DNA from: Choricystis sp. odSpoLacu1
Taxonomy: Eukaryota; Chlorophyta; Trebouxiophyceae
Direction of reading: 5' to 3'
DNA: 64,000 nt
Assembly: GCA_958009055.1 (NCBI GenBank)
Contig: OY253649.1
Span: 992,001-1,056,000, forward strand
The notes beneath the pieces were generated by a model. It worked only from the letters and a program-made list of their open reading frames with translations, did no database searches and had not been told where the DNA came from. The position numbers and the translations under genes were made by a program. This document shows, one piece after another, positions 60,908 through 64,000 of the stretch (positions within the stretch are counted from its first letter, which is position 1; each line of letters begins with the position of its first letter).

Positions 60908-63530
60908 ATGCGGCTGCGCCGGCGGCCGTCCCGGTCGCCGTCGCCGCCCCCCCCGCCCCGCCCGCGCGCGTGGGCCGACGTCGCGGCGTCCCTGGTTGCA
61001 GCGCGCCGCTCCTACTCCGACCTCGCCACCGCGTCCGACGCCGCCGTGACCGCCGCCAAGGGCGCGGCCAAGGACGCGGGCGTCGCCCTGCGCGCTGCTG
61101 CCGCGGACGCGGCTGCCGCCGCGCGCGCGGAGCACGAGCGCGTGTCCGCCGCGCTGCGTGCCGCGGCCGACCGCGCGGCCGCGTCGCCGTCCGGGCTGGA
61201 AGGCTTCGACAGAGTGCTGGCGCTGGCCCAGGCCTCGATGTCGGGCGGCGGTGTGGCGGGAGACGGGGGCGAGCGTGCGCGCGTGGGCGCGCCAAGCCGC
61301 GCGCGGAGGGGCGCTGGCCCGCGTGGACCGCGGCGCGCGCGCACTGCGCTGACTCCACCCGCGGCGGACGACCTGTGGAGCGTGCTGGACAGCACTCTGG
61401 GCCTGAAATCCGGGGGTGGTGGGCGGGGCAAGGCGGGGGGCACGGTGAGTGTCGGAGGGACGTGTCGGAGGTTGGATGGGGGCGTAGCCGCTTCACCTCT
61501 CGAGAGCCGTTGAAACAACTCTTCACTTACCCGCCCACCCTTCCCCCACACAGCCCCTCCCCCCCCTCGTCGACCTGACCGCCGCCGCCGCCCGCGCCGC
61601 CGCCGCCCGTGTGGAGGATGCGACGGATGCACTGTCCTCCAACTGGGCGTCGTTGGGCGCGGCTGCACGCCGTGTCGCAGCGGGCGCGGCCGACGCGGCG
61701 CGCGCGACCGCGCCGCCGCCGCGGTTCCTGGACGGCGACCGCTTCCTGACCGACTTGCCGCCTCCGCTGGCGGCTGCTGCGGCTGCTCTCGCCTCGTCAT
61801 CGCGCAAGCGGGCTGATGCGGCGGCCGCGCGGAAAACCGCAGCCCCGTTTGCCCCCGACGGCCCGCTGCAGCGCGAGACCGCGCGCCGCCGCGCGGCCGC
61901 AGGGTCGTCCCTGCGCTCCCCCGGGCGCAAGGTGGCCATCTTCACGACTGCGTCCCTGCCCTGGATGACGGGCACCGCCGTCAACCCGCTGCTGCGGGCG
62001 GCCCACTTGGCGGCGGACGACGCAACGCGTAAAGTCACGCTTTATGTTCCTTGGCTGCCGCGCTGCGACCAGGACGCCCTGTTTCCGGCGTCTTCCCCAC
62101 GCTTTGACACGCCTGCTGCCCAGGCGGCGTGGGTGCGGGAGTGGGCGCGCAAGCGGACGCGGCTGCCGTGCGATTTTGGCATCGATTTCTACGCCGCGCG
62201 CTACGCCCCCGAAAAAGGGTCGATCCTCCCCGTCGGCGACCCCACGTCCCGCGTCCCTCCCTCCGACGCCGACGTCGCCGTGCTGGAGGAGCCGGAGCAC
62301 TTGACCTGGTACCACCACGGCGCCCGGTGGGCGGACGCGTTTGCGCACGTGGTGGGCGTCGTGCACACAAACTATCTAGACTACGCGGCGCGCGAAACGC
62401 ACGGCTCGGCCAAAGCCGCCGCGCTGCGCCTCGTCAACGGCGCCCTCGTGCGCGCCCACACCCACAAAGTGGTCAAACTGTCGGACGCGGTGCAAGCGTT
62501 GCCCCGGTCCACGACCGAGTTTGTGCACGGCGTGCCGGCCGCGTTCCTGGAGGTGGGGGCCGCGCGCGCGGCCGCGATAGCTAAAGCGCACGGCGGCGCG
62601 CGCGAGGACGGCGGCGGCGACGCGTCGCCGGCGCCCCCCGCCACCCCTCGCCCCGCCTCCTCCGCTTTCGGCCGGGGCGCCTACTTCATCGGCAAAGCGG
62701 TGTGGGCCAAGGGGTACACCGAGCTGCTGGATTTGGTGGAAGCCGACGCGGGCGCCGCGGCGGGCGGCGACGACGACGGCGAGAGGGCTGCCGCTGCCGC
62801 GACCCGCCGCCGTCGCCGGCGCGCGTCGTCCCCCTCTTCCTCCTTCCCCCTGCCCACTGTCGACTGCTACGGTGGCGGCGCCGACTTGGCCGACCTGCGC
62901 GCGGCGGCCTCCGCGCGCCGCCTGCCCCTCGCCTTCCACGGCCCGCGCGACCACCTGGACGCCCGCCTGCACGATTACCGGGTGCTGGTCAACCCGTCCA
63001 CCTCGGACGTGGTGGCGACGACGACCGCGGAAGCTCTGGCCATGGGCAAGTGGGTCGTCGTCGCCGACCTGCCCTGCAACGCCTGGTTTGGCGCCCGCTT
63101 CCGCAACTGCCTGCGCTACCGCACGCGGGACGAGTTCTCCAAAGCTCTGCGCCACGCGCTGGCGCACGACCCGCACCCGGTGTCGTCTGATGAGGCGGCT
63201 GCCCTGTCGTGGGAGGCGGCGACGCAACGGTTCCTGGACGCGGCAGAATTAGCGCCCGGGGAGAGGCCCACGGGGCCGGCCGCCGCTGCCGACAGAGCCA
63301 TCTATGCCGCCCACAACGCGCTGACCTCGGTGGAGACCCTGCGTGCCGCGGTGGGGGCGGGCACCGGCACGCGCGACGCGCCGCCCTGTCTGGAAGTGTG
63401 GACGCCGCCGCCAGTCGGCGAGGGCGGCCTCTTTGACAGGCGCCCCGGCGATGGTGGCGCGGGCGCGCCCCCCGCCATGGCCATGGCCATGGCCAAGCGG
63501 GCGGTCAGGTGGCCGCTCGCCAGAGCTTGA
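60908..63530 (+). CDS. Digalactosyldiacylglycerol synthase (DGD1/DGD2 family, GT4)
   Basis: Transfers galactose from UDP-Gal to MGDG in the plastid envelope, making DGDG for thylakoids. Exons 60908-61444 and 61554-63530 give 837 residues. The glycosyltransferase part: KVAIFTTASLPWMTGTAVNPLLRAAHLA, LEEPEHLTWYHHGARWADAFAHVVGVVHTNYLDY, AYFIGKAVWAKGYTELLDL, FHGPRDHLDARLHDYRVLVNPSTSDVVATTTAEALAMGKWVVVADLP. Two features stand out: a low-complexity acidic insert before DCYGGG, and a helical, Ala-rich N-terminal region of about 200 residues as in DGD1. Within exon 1, nt 61190-61360, another frame looks equally protein-like, so the N-terminal detail is uncertain. Confidence 0.93.
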
Positions 63531-63769
63531 TGAGAAGAAGAGAGAAAGAGAGAGTTGTGAGAGTTTGATGTTTTTTTTTTTATCGTCGTCGTCCCACCCC
63601 ACGCAGAGTTCTCGTTTTTGCCCGATTTTTTTACTATGTACAAACACCACGCCGCGCGCTGACTGTGCTGAATGCCCGCTTTTCTATGTAGTTGAGAAGA
63701 AGATTTTTATCTGTCGATCGAAGGGAGAGGAGAGAGAAAGAAGAACGTCGTTTTCACACCGGCCAGCGC

Positions 63770-64000
63770 ATGCGCCTGGGGATGTGGCGCCTCGCCGCTC
63801 TCGCCCCATCGCGGTGCCTGGCGTCCACCTGGTCGCCATCCAGGTCGGTCTCCACCTCAGACGCGTCCCTGGTGCGCGCCCTGCTGCGGCGCCTGCACCC
63901 CGACCGGGTGCACGACGACTCCGATGCAAGGGCAGCCAACACGGCCGCCTATGTCGCTGTTTCGTCCTGGGCCGATGACCCGCATGGTGACAACAACCAC
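63770..64000 (+). CDS. Start of a DUF4460/TCAIM-like mitochondrial J-related protein (truncated by window end)
   Basis: Open from ATG 63770 to the end of the window (77 codons). The first 35 residues (RLGMWRLAALAPSRCLASTW...) look like a mitochondrial presequence with Arg and no acids. Then DASLVRALLRRLHPDRVHDDSDARAANTAAY gives the helix-HPD-helix pattern of DUF4460, the J-like domain of TCAIM-type proteins. HPD is present, which in true J-domains is the HSP70 contact. Function and remaining length cannot be judged. Confidence 0.6.
   Translation, partial: MRLGMWRLAALAPSRCLASTWSPSRSVSTSDASLVRALLRRLHPDRVHDDSDARAANTAAYVAVSSWADDPHGDNNH

Overview
The window is nuclear DNA from a photosynthetic eukaryote, most likely a green alga (Chlorophyta) with a small, very GC-rich and gene-dense genome. 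The evidence is protein content plus gene structure. CP12, the cyclase subunit Ycf54/LCAA, a digalactosyldiacylglycerol synthase, a RETICULATA-like DUF3411 protein and a chalcone-isomerase-fold protein are all present. The plastid proteins carry simple Ala/Arg-rich transit peptides with no preceding signal peptide, which argues for a primary plastid. Introns are short GT-AG introns (about 90-530 bp) rich in CT, CA and T tracts, and most can be placed exactly because they restore frame and family alignment. I cannot name the genus. I see no rRNA, tRNA, CRISPR array, transposase or viral gene.

Layout, left to right: the C-terminal part of a USP5-type deubiquitinase (+); a CHD-type remodeller carrying a PHD and two GATA fingers (-); a GNAT acetyltransferase (-); a chalcone-isomerase-like protein (+); Ycf54 (-); a possible micro-ORF and an unknown Ala-rich protein (+); a four-helix membrane protein (-); CP12 (-); an Aha1 N-domain protein (+); arginine deiminase and 6-phosphogluconolactonase (-); a Myb/SANT-ankyrin protein (+); a secreted 8-cysteine protein (-); a PP2C phosphatase (-); histidinol-phosphate aminotransferase (-); PPWD1-type cyclophilin (-); an ACT-repeat (ACR) protein (-); VPS54 (-).

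The second half holds a membrane-anchored Raf-like kinase (+), a DUF3411 protein (+), a TMEM53/DUF829 protein (-), an acyltransferase apparently fused to a multi-TM region (-), SWI3 (+), an ATG14/UVRAG-like protein (-), an ICT1/ArfB-type ribosome-rescue factor (+), a trithorax-like SET methyltransferase (-), ARF GTPase (+), a Pro-rich protein (-), eEF1A lysine methyltransferase 1 (-), HSP110 (+), bS21m (-), SmG (-), digalactosyldiacylglycerol synthase (+), and the start of a DUF4460/J-like mitochondrial protein (+). Neighbours are mostly unrelated in function. Three chromatin regulators (CHD, SWI3, SET) and several plastid-metabolism genes occur, but I see no operon-like pathway cluster.

Eleven reading-frame breaks in seven otherwise well-conserved genes sit in C/G homopolymers or CG-dinucleotide runs. 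Nearly all are repaired by removing one repeat unit, so they look like sequence errors or repeat slippage rather than dead genes. The most interesting biology is domain architecture: PHD + two plant-type GATA fingers + chromodomains + SNF2; PWWP + PHD + HMG + three SAND-like repeats + ePHD + Tudor-like + SET; and a polytopic-DGAT2 fusion.
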